Notes under the pieces: generated by a model
Told to the model about the DNA's origin: nothing
The model's database searches: none
What the model saw: only the letters and a program-made list of their open reading frames with translations
Shown: positions 24,317 through 32,916 of the stretch, piece after piece
Position numbering within the stretch: position 1 is the stretch's first letter
Layout of the letters: each line of letters begins with the position of its first letter
NCBI RefSeq assembly: GCF_022059845.1
Contig: NZ_CP091851.1
Coordinates: 4,267,501-4,331,500, forward strand
Direction of reading: 5' to 3'
Origin: Terrirubrum flagellatum
GTDB taxonomy: Bacteria > Pseudomonadota > Alphaproteobacteria > Rhizobiales > Beijerinckiaceae
DNA length: 64,000 bases
Program-made: the position numbers and the translations under genes

Positions 24317-25558
24317 ATGCGAACCCCCGCGAGCTCATTGGCCAGCCGCGCGCCGCGTCATCCGCTGGAAGGCGTCACGGTGCTGCAGATCATTCCGAAT
24401 CTCGACGGCGGCGGATCGGAACAGTCGGTGCTCGAACATGTGGCGGCGCTGGCCGAAGTCGGCGCGCGGCCGCTGGTGGCGACGCGGGGCGGCCGCCTCA
24501 TCGGCGAGATGCAGGCCAAGGGCGGCGTCTGGACGCCATTCCCCGCCCACACCAAGAATCCGATCCAGATGGCGCTCAATGTGCGAAGGCTGGCGCAGCT
24601 CGCGCGCAATGAAGGCGTCGACATCATCCACGCCCATTCGCGCGCGCCGGCCTGGTCGGCGCTTGGCGCCGCGCGACGGCTGCGCATTCCGCTGGTGACG
24701 AGCTATCACGGCTTCTACGACCGCTCCTCCTACGCCAAAGGCCGCTACAATTCGGTGATGGCGCGCGGCGACATCGTGCTCGCCAATTCGCAGTTCACCG
24801 CCGGGCTGATCCAACGCAACTGGCCAGAAGCCGTGCCGCGCGTGCGGATCGTGCCCTGCGGCGTCGATCTCGCGACGTTCGATGCGCGCGCCGTCAGCCC
24901 CGAACGGGTTGCGGCGCTGCGATCCCGCTGGGGGCTCGAGCCGCATCAGCGGGCCGTGCTCCTGCCGGCGCGCATGTCGCACTGGAAGGGCCATCGCGTG
25001 TTGATCGACGCCGCGCGCATCCTCAATGAGCAGGGGCTGCAGGACGTCGCCTTCATCATGGCCGGCCGCGGCGACGAGCATGAGCGCTATGTCAGGGAGC
25101 TCGACGGGCTGATCGCCGCCGCCGGTCTCGACCAGATCGTGCGCCGGGTCGGCCATTGCGACGACATGCCGGCGGGCTATCTCGCCGCCGCCGCCGTGAC
25201 CGTGCCGTCGACCGAGCCCGAGACCTTCGGCCGGATCGCGGTCGAGGCGCAGGCAGTGGGAGCGCCCGTGATCGCCTCCGATCTTGGGGCCGCGCCGGAG
25301 ACGATCCTCGCCCCGCCTGACGCCGCCGCCAATCTGCGCACGGGCTGGCGGACGGCGGTCGGCGACGCGCCGGCGCTGGCCGACGCGATCTCGCAGGCGC
25401 TGGCGCTGGGCGCCAGCGCCAGGTCGGCTCTGGCGGCCCGGGCCCGCTCGCATGTGTCGAACCGTTTCTCGCTGGCCCAGGCTGCGGCGGCCACGATCGC
25501 CGCCTATATCGATGCTTCCGGAGCTATTTCAGGGCGATCCGACGCTCCAACCGGTTGA
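24317..25558 (+). CDS. Glycosyltransferase family 4 protein
   Basis: A 413-residue GT-B-fold glycosyltransferase. N-terminal domain: LQIIPNLDGGGSEQSVLEHV (acceptor side); C-terminal domain: LLPARMSHWKGHRVLI and the donor-nucleotide motif EPETFGRIAVEAQAVGAPV (the E-x7-E of GT4). It probably adds a sugar to lipopolysaccharide core or another envelope glycolipid, but no lps cluster is adjacent. ATG at 24317 follows GGAG. infC begins 90 bases downstream. Confidence 0.9.
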   Translation: MRTPASSLASRAPRHPLEGVTVLQIIPNLDGGGSEQSVLEHVAALAEVGARPLVATRGGRLIGEMQAKGGVWTPFPAHTKNPIQMALNVRRLAQLARNEGVDIIHAHSRAPAWSALGAARRLRIPLVTSYHGFYDRSSYAKGRYNSVMARGDIVLANSQFTAGLIQRNWPEAVPRVRIVPCGVDLATFDARAVSPERVAALRSRWGLEPHQRAVLLPARMSHWKGHRVLIDAARILNEQGLQDVAFIMAGRGDEHERYVRELDGLIAAAGLDQIVRRVGHCDDMPAGYLAAAAVTVPSTEPETFGRIAVEAQAVGAPVIASDLGAAPETILAPPDAAANLRTGWRTAVGDAPALADAISQALALGASARSALAARARSHVSNRFSLAQAAAATIAAYIDASGAISGRSDAPTG

Positions 25559-25648
25559 CACCGCGTGGATTCGCCCCGATTTCTAGCGTTGGCTGGGATC
25601 GTCCCCGGCCCGCAGCGCGTTGCGCCTGCGTCTCAGGAGATTATCGCC

Positions 25649-26191
25649 ATTCGTCGTCCCCATCGCGCCCCGCCGACCCCGCAGAAAGAAGGCCCCCGCG
25701 CCAACCGTGACATTCGCGGCGTGCGCGACGTCCAGCTGATCGACGCTGACGGCCAGAACAAGGGCGTGATGCCCTTCTTCGACGCCCTCACCCTGGCCCA
25801 GGAGGCCGGCCTCGATCTCGTCGAGATCGCGCCGAACTCGCAGCCGCCGGTTTGCAAGATCCTCGATTACGGACGCTTCCGCTTTCTCGAACAGAAAAAG
25901 GCGGCCGAAGCGCGCAAGAAGCAGAAGATCATCGAGATCAAGGAGATCAAGCTGCGTCCCGGCATCGACACGCACGATTACGACGTGAAGATGCGGTCGA
26001 TGAAGCAGTTCTTCGAGGAAGGCGACAAGGTGAAGGTCACGCTGCGCTTCCGCGGCCGCGAGATGGCTCACATCGAGCTCGGCGCGAAAGTGCTCGACCG
26101 CGTGAAGGCCGACATCGCCGAGATCGCCAAGGTCGAGAGCGAGCCTTCGATGGAAGGCCGCCAGATGACCATGATGCTGGCGCCGCGCTAA
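25649..26191 (+). CDS. infC: Translation initiation factor IF-3 (apparent ATT start)
   Basis: A 180-residue IF-3 that binds the 30S subunit and checks start codons. The N-domain ([17 protein letters not shown]... [22 protein letters not shown]) and C-domain ([16 protein letters not shown]... [14 protein letters not shown]) are intact. No ATG/GTG/TTG fits the family N-terminus (xRRPxRA). ATT at 25649 does, with AGGAG at 25635-25639 and a 9-base gap. infC in many bacteria starts with such a rare codon so that IF-3 represses its own translation; this is the likely case here. The upstream open frame from 25565 would add 28 unrelated residues. Confidence 0.93.
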   Translation: MRRPHRAPPTPQKEGPRANRDIRGVRDVQLIDADGQNKGVMPFFDALTLAQEAGLDLVEIAPNSQPPVCKILDYGRFRFLEQKKAAEARKKQKIIEIKEIKLRPGIDTHDYDVKMRSMKQFFEEGDKVKVTLRFRGREMAHIELGAKVLDRVKADIAEIAKVESEPSMEGRQMTMMLAPR

Positions 26192-26417
26192 GCATCCGAA
26201 CTCTTCCCAATCGCAGCTCCGCGCCGGGGTCGCACGGACGCGACGCCCGGCCGGGCGCGTGAAAGCCCGTTGCCTGCAGGCCGCTCCTGTGCCATAGGCG
26301 CGCCTTCGTTCGACCGGCCCGGCTCACAAGGGCTGCCGTGGCGGGTCGATATCTCAACCAGAACAGGCGCGACCAGGGCCTTGAGCCTCGGTCATCCATG
26401 CGCCGGGAGATGAGCAA
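26192..26417 (+). other. Intergenic leader before rpmI
   Basis: 226 bases between infC and rpmI without a credible ORF. It contains a self-complementary CGCCCGGCCGGGCG (26244-26257) and several GC-rich half-sites, and ends at the GGGAGATGAG ribosome site of rpmI. It may hold an rpmI-rplT promoter or L20-type autoregulatory leader, but I cannot match a known leader. Confidence 0.35.
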
Positions 26418-26618
26418 ATGCCCAAGATGAAGACCAAGTCCGGCGCCAAAAAGCGCTTCAAGGTGACCGGCACAGGCAAGGTGGTTTACGCCCAGTCGGG
26501 CAAGCGCCACGGCATGATCAAGCGCACCAAGAAGCAGATCCGTAATCTTCGCGGCACCAACGTCCTGTTCAAGACGGACGGCGACAACGTGAAGAAGTAC
26601 TGGCTTCCCAATTCCTGA
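26418..26618 (+). CDS. rpmI: 50S ribosomal protein L35
   Basis: A 66-residue basic protein, [20 protein letters not shown], full length for bL35. GGGAGATGAGCAA precedes the ATG. It is followed after 25 bases by rplT, the universal pairing. Part of the large ribosomal subunit. Confidence 0.98.
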   Translation: MPKMKTKSGAKKRFKVTGTGKVVYAQSGKRHGMIKRTKKQIRNLRGTNVLFKTDGDNVKKYWLPNS

Positions 26619-26643
26619 ACGCCTGATTTGAAGGAGAGCGACC

Positions 26644-26994
26644 ATGGCTCGCGTCAAACGTGGCGTCACCAGTCACGCCAAGCATAAGAAGACACTGAAG
26701 GCGGCGAAGGGCTTCTATGGCCGCCGCAAAAACACGATCCGCGCCGCCAAGGCGGCCGTCGATCGTTCGATGCAGTACGCCACGCGCGATCGCCGCGTGA
26801 AGAAGCGGACCTTCCGCGCCCTCTGGATCCAGCGCCTCAACGCAGCGGTCCGCGAGCACGGCCTGACCTATTCGCGCTTCATCGCAGCGCTCATCAAGGC
26901 GAACATCGTGCTCGACCGCAAGGCGCTCGCCGATATCGCCATGAACGAGCCGGCGGCGTTCGCCGCGATCGTCGAGAAGGCGAAGGCGGCCTGA
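26644..26994 (+). CDS. rplT: 50S ribosomal protein L20
   Basis: A 116-residue bL20: [16 protein letters not shown], the long basic N-terminal helix, then [22 protein letters not shown] and the globular C-terminal domain. L20 binds 23S rRNA early in 50S assembly and in several bacteria also represses its own operon. AAGGAGA lies upstream of the ATG. A strong intrinsic terminator follows at 27019-27048. Confidence 0.98.
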   Translation: MARVKRGVTSHAKHKKTLKAAKGFYGRRKNTIRAAKAAVDRSMQYATRDRRVKKRTFRALWIQRLNAAVREHGLTYSRFIAALIKANIVLDRKALADIAMNEPAAFAAIVEKAKAA

Positions 26995-27018
26995 AGGCTT
27001 CGATCCTTGAATTGATGG

Positions 27019-27048
27019 AAACGGCGGGGCTGGTCCCCGCCGTTTTCA
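27019..27048 (+). terminator. Intrinsic terminator of rpmI-rplT
   Basis: AAACGGCGGGG (27019-27029) and CCCCGCCGTTT (27035-27045) form an 11-bp perfect stem with loop CTGGT, running into TTTTC. It lies 25 bases after the rplT stop. One of the clearest terminators in the window. Confidence 0.88.
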
Positions 27049-27153
27049 TTTGCGCTGACGCCGCGCGTAAATGCATCGCTCGCCGCCTCTCGCTTCCTTG
27101 CCTCGGTCGTCGCGCGCGCCATGATGCGGCGACCGATAAAAGAGGAGGACAGC

Positions 27154-27657
27154 ATGAGCGAGAGCAAAGCCGCGAAGTCGCTCTGGACGCGCGCGGAAAC
27201 AGGCGCGATCCCTGCGATGCACATCAAGCATCCCTGGAACGCGAAGTCGGAAGTGTTCGTGACTTCGCTCGCCATGGCCGCGGGACTTAGCCGCACTGCG
27301 CTCAGTCTCGGCCGCATTCCGCCGGGCAAGGAGAGCTTCGCCTATCACTCGCATGAGCGCTGCGAAGAGTTTCTCTATATCCTCTCGGGAAAAGGCCGCG
27401 CCGAGATCGACGGGCAATTCCACGATGTCGGCCCCGGAGACTTCATGGGGTTCACCGCTCCCGGCGTGGCGCATCAGCTCGCGAATATCGGCGACGAGGA
27501 CCTGATCTATCTCATGGGCGGCGAGCGCTCGGATATCGATGTCGGCTATTTCCCGAAACTCGGCCGGCGCATCATCTTCTGCAAGAGCGGCATTTCGGCG
27601 ATCGAGGATTCGACCATCACGCCGATGAGTTTTTCCGACTACATCGCGAAGGAATAA
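27154..27657 (+). CDS. Cupin-domain protein
   Basis: A 167-residue single-domain cupin: motif 1 is YHSHERCEEFLYILSGKG (HxH plus Glu as metal ligands), motif 2 GDFMGFTAPGVAHQL (His). The N-terminal 40 residues and C-terminal extension are outside the barrel. GAGGAGGA directly precedes the ATG at 27154. Cupins of this type include dioxygenases, isomerases and sugar-binding proteins; there is no clue to the substrate. It lies tail to tail with the LOG-family gene, 4 bases apart. Confidence 0.82.
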   Translation: MSESKAAKSLWTRAETGAIPAMHIKHPWNAKSEVFVTSLAMAAGLSRTALSLGRIPPGKESFAYHSHERCEEFLYILSGKGRAEIDGQFHDVGPGDFMGFTAPGVAHQLANIGDEDLIYLMGGERSDIDVGYFPKLGRRIIFCKSGISAIEDSTITPMSFSDYIAKE

Positions 27658-27661
27658 GCGC

Positions 27662-28408
27662 TCACGGCCTCACGCGCACGATCTCCCAGGCCTCCTCCGC
27701 CGTCTCGGCGAAGGAGAACAATTTGAGATTGTCGGCGGCGATGAAACCTTCTTCAAGCAGAACATCGAAATTGATCAGCTTCGACCAGTAGGCGCGATCG
27801 AACAGCACGACGGGACAGGGCGGCGGCATCTTGCCGGTCTGGCGCAGCGTGAGAATCTCGAACAGCTCGTCGAACGTGCCGAAGCCGCCGGGAAACACCA
27901 CGAGCCCGATAGCGCGCATCGCGAGATGCATCTTGCGCATCGCGAAATAGTGGAAGTTGAAAGTGAGCTCCGGCGTCGAATAGGCGTTCGGCTCCTGCTC
28001 ATGCGGCAGCGTGATGTTGAGGCCGATGGTCGGCGCGCCTGCATCGCGCGCGCCGCGATTGGCGGCCTCCATGATTCCCGGCCCGCCGCCGGTCGCGATG
28101 ACATGGTCGCGAACGCCGCCATTCGAGATCAGCGCGCCGCCCTGCTCCGACGCGATACGGCCGAAGCGACGCGCTTCGGCGTACCAGCGCCGATGTTTCT
28201 CCGGCCCATCCTCGCGAATGCGGGCGGAGCCGAAGACAACGATGGTCGAGCGCACGCCGGCAGCGCGCAGCGCGTCCTCCGCCTTCTGATATTCGAGCAT
28301 GAAGCGCGCGCCGCGCGTGGAGTCGCCAAGCAGGAAATCCTGATCCATCGCGGCGAGGCGGAAAGATGGCGACGCCTTCTGGGCGCTGTTATCGGGTTTG
28401 TCGGTCAC
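27662..28408 (-). CDS. LOG-family protein (TIGR00730 Rossmann fold)
   Basis: A 248-residue protein with the LOG signature: GGGPGIMEAANRGARDAG, then the PGGFGTFDELFE motif that binds the nucleotide ribose phosphate. Characterised relatives are nucleotide 5'-monophosphate N-glycosidases (cytokinin-riboside 5'-monophosphate phosphoribohydrolase or PpnN-like purine/pyrimidine nucleotide nucleosidase). The GTG at 28408 is preceded by AAGG. The longer N-terminal part (about 60 residues before the fold) is typical of the larger alphaproteobacterial subgroup. Single gene. Confidence 0.88.
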   Translation of the reverse strand: MTDKPDNSAQKASPSFRLAAMDQDFLLGDSTRGARFMLEYQKAEDALRAAGVRSTIVVFGSARIREDGPEKHRRWYAEARRFGRIASEQGGALISNGGVRDHVIATGGGPGIMEAANRGARDAGAPTIGLNITLPHEQEPNAYSTPELTFNFHYFAMRKMHLAMRAIGLVVFPGGFGTFDELFEILTLRQTGKMPPPCPVVLFDRAYWSKLINFDVLLEEGFIAADNLKLFSFAETAEEAWEIVRVRP

Positions 28409-28467
28409 GGAATTCGCCTTGCAACTTAGGGCTCGCTATCGCTTCGCGGCGCCTTTCGCCAGCCCTG

Positions 28468-29646
28468 TCAGGCCGAAGAAGGTTTCGCCATCAACCCCAG
28501 CCCCGCGGCGACGAGAAGAGCCGCGGCGGCGGCGAGCGACGGACTGACGAAATCGCCGGTCAGATCATGCATCCAGCCGGCGAAGCTCGGCCCGATGATC
28601 TGACCCGCGCCGAAAGCTGCGGTCATCAACGCGAAGGCGCGGCGCGGATCGGACGTCGTCAGCGTGCGCGCGCCCTGGAGGCCGAGCGCGGTGATGCCCA
28701 TGATCGTGCCGCCAAGGCAGATCGCGGCGAGCACAACGCCCGCGATGTTGAGCCAGAGCACGCTCGCGGCGACGCCAAGCGCTTCGACCAGGCAGGCGGT
28801 CGCATAGGCCGTGAACACGCCTGTTCTGCGCGCGAGAGCCGACCAGAAGGCGATCGAGGGCGCGCCGGCGAGACCGACGAGAAGCCAGACGTATGGCTCC
28901 AGCGGGCGCGTCGCTTCGCTCATGCGCACCAAGGCGACGATGAAGGTCGCCGTGATGACATATCCGAAGCCGAACAGACCGTAGCTCATGGCCATCAGGA
29001 TGAAGCCGCGCGAAGAGCCATTGGCGGTCGCGGCAGCCTGCGTCGATTTTGGCTCGCCGCCTCCTGGAATGAGCAAAGCCGAACCGCCCAGCGCAGCAAA
29101 AGACAGGATGCCGGCGGCGAACCATGCCGTCCGCCAGTCCGATCCGACGCCGGAAAGCGCGAGCATCAGCAGAGAAGAAACAGCGATGCCGACGCCGACG
29201 CCGGCGAAATTCATCGCAGCGAGATCGGTCCGGCCGACCGCCGCAAGACGATCGAGCACCAGCGCCGACACCATCACGAGGACAAAGGCGCTCGCGACGC
29301 CGCCGACAAAGCGGATCACACAAAAGGCGACCACCGAGCCCGCCGCGCCCATCAGCGCCGTCGTCGCCGCGCTGGCCGCGAGCGATCCCAGCAGCCAGCC
29401 CCGACGCGACCCGGGAATGGACGGCGCCGCGGCCAGAAGCGCTCCGACGAGATAGCCAGCGAAATTGGCTGATGCGATCAATCCCGCCTGGCCCTGCGTC
29501 AGGTTCAAGCCCTCGACCATGAGCGGCAGGATCGGCGTGTAGACGAAGCGGCCGATACCGAGCGCCGCGGCCATGGCGATCAGGCCGCCGGCCGCGAGCG
29601 TCAGCGGACTTGATGTCGCGGGAGGCGAAGTTGGGATCGTGGTCAC
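28468..29646 (-). CDS. MFS transporter, YbfB/YjiJ family
   Basis: A 392-residue membrane protein with 12 predicted helices. The start (LAAGGLIAMAAALGIGRFVYTPILPLM) matches the YbfB/YjiJ branch of the major facilitator superfamily, a group of uncharacterised 12-helix permeases. GTG at 29646. It stands between the LOG gene and the SCO operon, all on the minus strand. Substrate unknown. Confidence 0.87.
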   Translation of the reverse strand: MTTIPTSPPATSSPLTLAAGGLIAMAAALGIGRFVYTPILPLMVEGLNLTQGQAGLIASANFAGYLVGALLAAAPSIPGSRRGWLLGSLAASAATTALMGAAGSVVAFCVIRFVGGVASAFVLVMVSALVLDRLAAVGRTDLAAMNFAGVGVGIAVSSLLMLALSGVGSDWRTAWFAAGILSFAALGGSALLIPGGGEPKSTQAAATANGSSRGFILMAMSYGLFGFGYVITATFIVALVRMSEATRPLEPYVWLLVGLAGAPSIAFWSALARRTGVFTAYATACLVEALGVAASVLWLNIAGVVLAAICLGGTIMGITALGLQGARTLTTSDPRRAFALMTAAFGAGQIIGPSFAGWMHDLTGDFVSPSLAAAAALLVAAGLGLMAKPSSA

Positions 29647-29734
29647 GCGCAGGAGTTAGTCAGCCGCAGCAAGCGCAGCCAATGCGCCCCGCGTCGACAG
29701 GGCTGAGCGCAGCGCAACGCTTGGCGCCCCCCGC

Positions 29735-30346
29735 CTACTTCACATGCGCGCGGATGATCTCCGCCATCCGCTTCGCATCCGTCCCATGCGGGATAAGCGT
29801 GACGAAGCCGCCGTCGGGACCCATGAGATAGGTGAGCGAGCCGTGATCGATCATGTGATCATGACCGGTCTGCGTTTTCTGCGTCGCCGTCGTCGGGATC
29901 AGCATGCGATGGACGCGATAGGCCTTGGTTACGCTGGCGATCTCGTCGCGCGTTCCGGTCAGGCCGAGAATGCTCGGATGGAAGGCGGTCACATAGCCCT
30001 TGAGAATCTCCGGCTTGTCGTTGTCGGGATCGACCGTGATGAAGAGCGGCTGCACCTTGTCGATGAGCGGACCGATCGCATCGAGCGCCGTCGCCATCAC
30101 AGGCATATCGACCGGGCAGAGATCGACGCATTGCGTGAAGCCGAAATAGATCAGCAGCCAGCGCCCGCGAAAATCCTGATCGGTGACGCGGCGTCCGTTG
30201 TGATCGGTGAGAGAAAAAGGGCCCCCGAATCTGTTCGCAAGGGGATCGGCGCGTGCGACAGCGCCCGTCAACGAAAGCGGCAGCGCGCCAGCGAGAAACG
30301 CGCGGCGCGTTGCGCGCGCCTGCGAACGATCGACGTGCTGCGTCAC
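29735..30346 (-). CDS. SCO1/SenC-family protein
   Basis: A ~203-residue thioredoxin-fold protein: Tat/Sec-like N-terminus with RRAFLAGALPLSL, then FTQCVDLCPVDM (the CxxxCP copper/redox site), and DHGSLTYLMGPDG supplying the third copper ligand His. SCO proteins deliver copper to the CuA site of cytochrome c oxidase or keep its cysteines reduced. The GTG at 30346 overlaps the stop of the upstream gene by 4 bases (GTGA), so translation is coupled to two exported Cys-containing proteins (30343-31300). No oxidase gene is nearby. Confidence 0.88.
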   Translation of the reverse strand: MTQHVDRSQARATRRAFLAGALPLSLTGAVARADPLANRFGGPFSLTDHNGRRVTDQDFRGRWLLIYFGFTQCVDLCPVDMPVMATALDAIGPLIDKVQPLFITVDPDNDKPEILKGYVTAFHPSILGLTGTRDEIASVTKAYRVHRMLIPTTATQKTQTGHDHMIDHGSLTYLMGPDGGFVTLIPHGTDAKRMAEIIRAHVK

Positions 30347-30882
30347 TGCTTCTTCGGCTCCAGGCCCTTGATCCCATAGACGCCATCGGCGTCGATGATC
30401 GTCTTGACCGCGGGATCGACGCGATACCACTCATCCGCCTTGCCGTTCTTCGCGCTCCATTGCTCCTGAAAGGCGATCGTCGGTTTCCACGGCTCGCTTG
30501 CGCCAGCGCGGATCGACTGCACGAGATAGACGCGCATGCGCGGATTCTCGATCAACAGGCCGTCGAGCTCCACGCTCTTGCCGCACCAGGGCAAGAGGTC
30601 GGCCGTCGAGCCCGCGAAATCGGTCACGCTCTTGATGGTCGCATAGAGCTTGCCGTCATCGGCGCGCAGACCGAGCTGGCGCTTGCCGCCGCCGCATCCG
30701 GGCGCGCATTTGCCGGTCAACCCGCAGACGAGATCGACCACAGTTCCCTTCAGCGCCAGCGACTGTTCATTGTCGAGGCCCTGAAGATCGCCGGCGCGCG
30801 CCGGCGCGCCCAGCGCCAGCACGGCCGCGGCGAGCGCGCCAGTCGCGCTATTTGCCAAAAGGCTGGATGCCGTTCGCTTCAT
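30343..30882 (-). CDS. Exported Cys-rich protein of the SCO operon
   Basis: A 179-residue protein with a signal peptide (ATGALAAAVLALGAPARA). A Cys-rich region VVDLVCGLTGKCAPGCGGGKRQLGL (three cysteines within 12 residues) is followed by DLLPWCGKSVELDGLL. It aligns with the preceding gene's product (VAGELVDTWC... HHQCAVWCAVGG... VTVDGELI), so both carry one domain, in different versions. The start overlaps the end of that gene by 35 bases, and its stop overlaps the SCO start. The function is unknown; cysteine clusters in an exported protein linked to SCO suggest metal (copper) or thiol handling, an inference from context. Confidence 0.72.
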   Translation of the reverse strand: MKRTASSLLANSATGALAAAVLALGAPARAGDLQGLDNEQSLALKGTVVDLVCGLTGKCAPGCGGGKRQLGLRADDGKLYATIKSVTDFAGSTADLLPWCGKSVELDGLLIENPRMRVYLVQSIRAGASEPWKPTIAFQEQWSAKNGKADEWYRVDPAVKTIIDADGVYGIKGLEPKKQ

Positions 30883-31300
30883 GGGTTTGATTGATCACGC
30901 CCTTGTCGTCGGCGACCTGGGTCACCAGAAGATATTTGACGCCGTCCCGCTCGATCAGTTCGCCATCGACCGTCACCTCATGGCTCATGATCCGGGCGAG
31001 GCGCGGAGACCCGACGAGGTCCTCGTCCTCCTCGATGCGCAGGATCATGTAGACGGCGCCCGCCTTGTCCCGGATCGAGACCGGGATGCCGCCGACGGCG
31101 CACCAGACCGCGCACTGGTGATGGGCGGTGCCGAGCGAGAACATGATGCCGGAGACGTTGCACCAGGTGTCGACCAGCTCGCCGGCCACCTGCACCCGGC
31201 GCGTCTGCGCCAACGCCTCAGGACCTGACGCAGCCAGCCCGCCGACCAGGGCCGCAAAGCCCGCCAGCGCCCCCTTCCAGCTCCGGGAAAAGCAGTTCAG
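30848..31300 (-). CDS. Exported Cys/His protein of the SCO operon, apparent CTG start
   Basis: The mature domain (121 residues) has TWCNVSG followed by TAHHQCAVWCAVGG, a His-His-x-Cys-x3-Cys cluster fit for metal or haem binding. There is no ATG, GTG or TTG suited to it. Upstream in the same frame the sequence encodes a clear signal peptide (n-region NCFSRSWKG, core ALAGFAALVGGLAA, then PEALAQ with an AxA cleavage site), preceded by a stop. CTG at 31300 has GGAGG 6 bases upstream and starts exactly there; TTG at 31213 would cut the signal peptide. The gene diverges from pheS across 55 bases and overlaps the next gene by 35 bases. Confidence 0.68.
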   Translation of the reverse strand: MNCFSRSWKGALAGFAALVGGLAASGPEALAQTRRVQVAGELVDTWCNVSGIMFSLGTAHHQCAVWCAVGGIPVSIRDKAGAVYMILRIEEDEDLVGSPRLARIMSHEVTVDGELIERDGVKYLLVTQVADDKGVINQTHEANGIQPFGK

Positions 31301-31355
31301 GGGCTTCCTCCACGCCTAGCTTGCACGCGCGATTGTCACTAGAAGACGCCCCGCC

Positions 31356-32459
31356 ATGCATGACAACGCCGCCCCCGATAACGATCTCGCGACCCTCGAA
31401 AGGGACCTTCTGGCCCGCATGGAGGCGGCCGCAGACGAGGCTTCGCTCGAAGCCGTGCGGGTCGCCGCCCTCGGCAAGCAGGGCTCGATCTCGGGCCTTC
31501 TGAAGACGCTCGGCACCATGACGCCGGACGAGCGCAAGACCAAGGGGCCGCTGATCAACGGCCTCCGGGACCGGGTTCAGACGGCTCTCGCCGCGCGCAA
31601 GTCGACGCTCGCCGACGCCGCGCTCGATGCGCGCCTCAAGAGCGAGACGGTCGACGTCACGCTGCCGACGCGATCCAGTCCGGAAACGCGCGGCCGCATC
31701 CATCCGATCACGCAAGTCATCGACGAGCTGACCGCCATCTTCGCCGACATGGGCTTCTCCGTGGCGGAAGGCCCTGATATCGAGACCGACGATCTCAACT
31801 TCACCAAGCTGAACTTCCCCGTCGGCCATCCCGCGCGCGAGATGCACGACACCTTCTTCTTCAATCCGAAGGAGAATGGCGAACGCATGCTGCTGCGCAC
31901 ACACACCTCGCCGGTGCAGGTGCGCACCATGCTGGCGCAGAAGCCGCCGATCCGCGTGATCTGCCCCGGTCGCACCTATCGCCATGACAGCGATCAGACG
32001 CACACGCCGATGTTCCATCAGGTCGAAGGTCTCGTCATCGACCGGCAGGCGAATCTCGGCCATCTCAAATGGATCCTCGAAGAGTTCTGCAAGGCGTTCT
32101 TCGAAGTGCCTGATGTGAAGATGCGCTTCCGCCCAAGCTTCTTCCCCTTCACCGAGCCTTCGATGGAGGTCGACATCCAGTGCTCGCGCAAAGGCGGCGA
32201 AATCCGCTTCGGCGAAGGCGAGGATTGGCTGGAGATTCTTGGCTGCGGCATGGTGCATCCGAACGTGCTGAAGAATTGCGGGCTCGATCCCAACGAGTTC
32301 CAGGGCTTCGCCTGGGGCATGGGCATCGATCGCATCGCAATGCTGAAATACGGCATGGATGATCTCCGGCAGTTCTTCGAAGCCGACGTGCGCTGGCTGC
32401 AGCATTACGGCTTCCGGCCACTGGACCTGCCGACTCTGGCTGGCGGCCTGTCGAGCTGA
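31356..32459 (+). CDS. pheS: Phenylalanine-tRNA ligase alpha subunit
   Basis: Class II aminoacyl-tRNA synthetase catalytic subunit, 367 residues. Motif 1 region [17 protein letters not shown], motif 2 [27 protein letters not shown] and motif 3 [22 protein letters not shown]. It assembles with PheT as an alpha2-beta2 enzyme charging tRNA(Phe). The SH3-domain gene follows after 12 bases and pheT after that, so pheS and pheT are split by an extra exported-protein gene. Confidence 0.97.
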   Translation: MHDNAAPDNDLATLERDLLARMEAAADEASLEAVRVAALGKQGSISGLLKTLGTMTPDERKTKGPLINGLRDRVQTALAARKSTLADAALDARLKSETVDVTLPTRSSPETRGRIHPITQVIDELTAIFADMGFSVAEGPDIETDDLNFTKLNFPVGHPAREMHDTFFFNPKENGERMLLRTHTSPVQVRTMLAQKPPIRVICPGRTYRHDSDQTHTPMFHQVEGLVIDRQANLGHLKWILEEFCKAFFEVPDVKMRFRPSFFPFTEPSMEVDIQCSRKGGEIRFGEGEDWLEILGCGMVHPNVLKNCGLDPNEFQGFAWGMGIDRIAMLKYGMDDLRQFFEADVRWLQHYGFRPLDLPTLAGGLSS

Positions 32460-32471
32460 GGGAGATTTCCG

Positions 32472-32891
32472 ATGGGGCGAGTCATTCTCTGCGCAATCGC
32501 CGGCCTCGCGTTCGTGGCGGCCTTGGCCGGTCGCGCCGCCGATGCGCAGATGATCCCGCGCCGCATCGATGTGCCCGTGATGCTCGGCGGCAATCCTGAC
32601 TTCGACGCGTGTCCGAGCCTCGGCCAGATCGTCGGGCTTGATCCCAACGGCGACGGATTTCTCTCGGTGCGCTCGGGCCCCGGCGGCCAACCCTATCGCG
32701 AGATCGACCGGCTCTTTAACGGCAACAAGGTCGCGGTCTGCGGCAATCGCGGGCTGTGGTATCAGATCGTCTATCCCGCCGGCGGCGCCGACTGCGGCGT
32801 CGGCACGCCCTGGCCCGTGCGTCAGGCTTACACCGGCCCCTGCAATTATGGCTGGGTGCATTCGCGCTATGTGCGGATCATCGCGGGCTGA
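32472..32891 (+). CDS. Exported protein with bacterial SH3-type domain
   Basis: A 139-residue protein with a signal peptide (ILCAIAGLAFVAALAGRAADA) and a domain with LSVRSGPGGQPYREIDRLFNGNKVAVCG, the SH3b signature found in cell-wall-associated proteins, plus four cysteines. It is wedged between pheS and pheT on the same strand (gaps of 12 and 25 bases), an uncommon insertion in the phe operon. It may be a wall-targeting or sensing protein. Confidence 0.8.
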   Translation: MGRVILCAIAGLAFVAALAGRAADAQMIPRRIDVPVMLGGNPDFDACPSLGQIVGLDPNGDGFLSVRSGPGGQPYREIDRLFNGNKVAVCGNRGLWYQIVYPAGGADCGVGTPWPVRQAYTGPCNYGWVHSRYVRIIAG

Positions 32892-32916
32892 TCGCAGAAA
32901 TCCTGAAAGCATCTGA

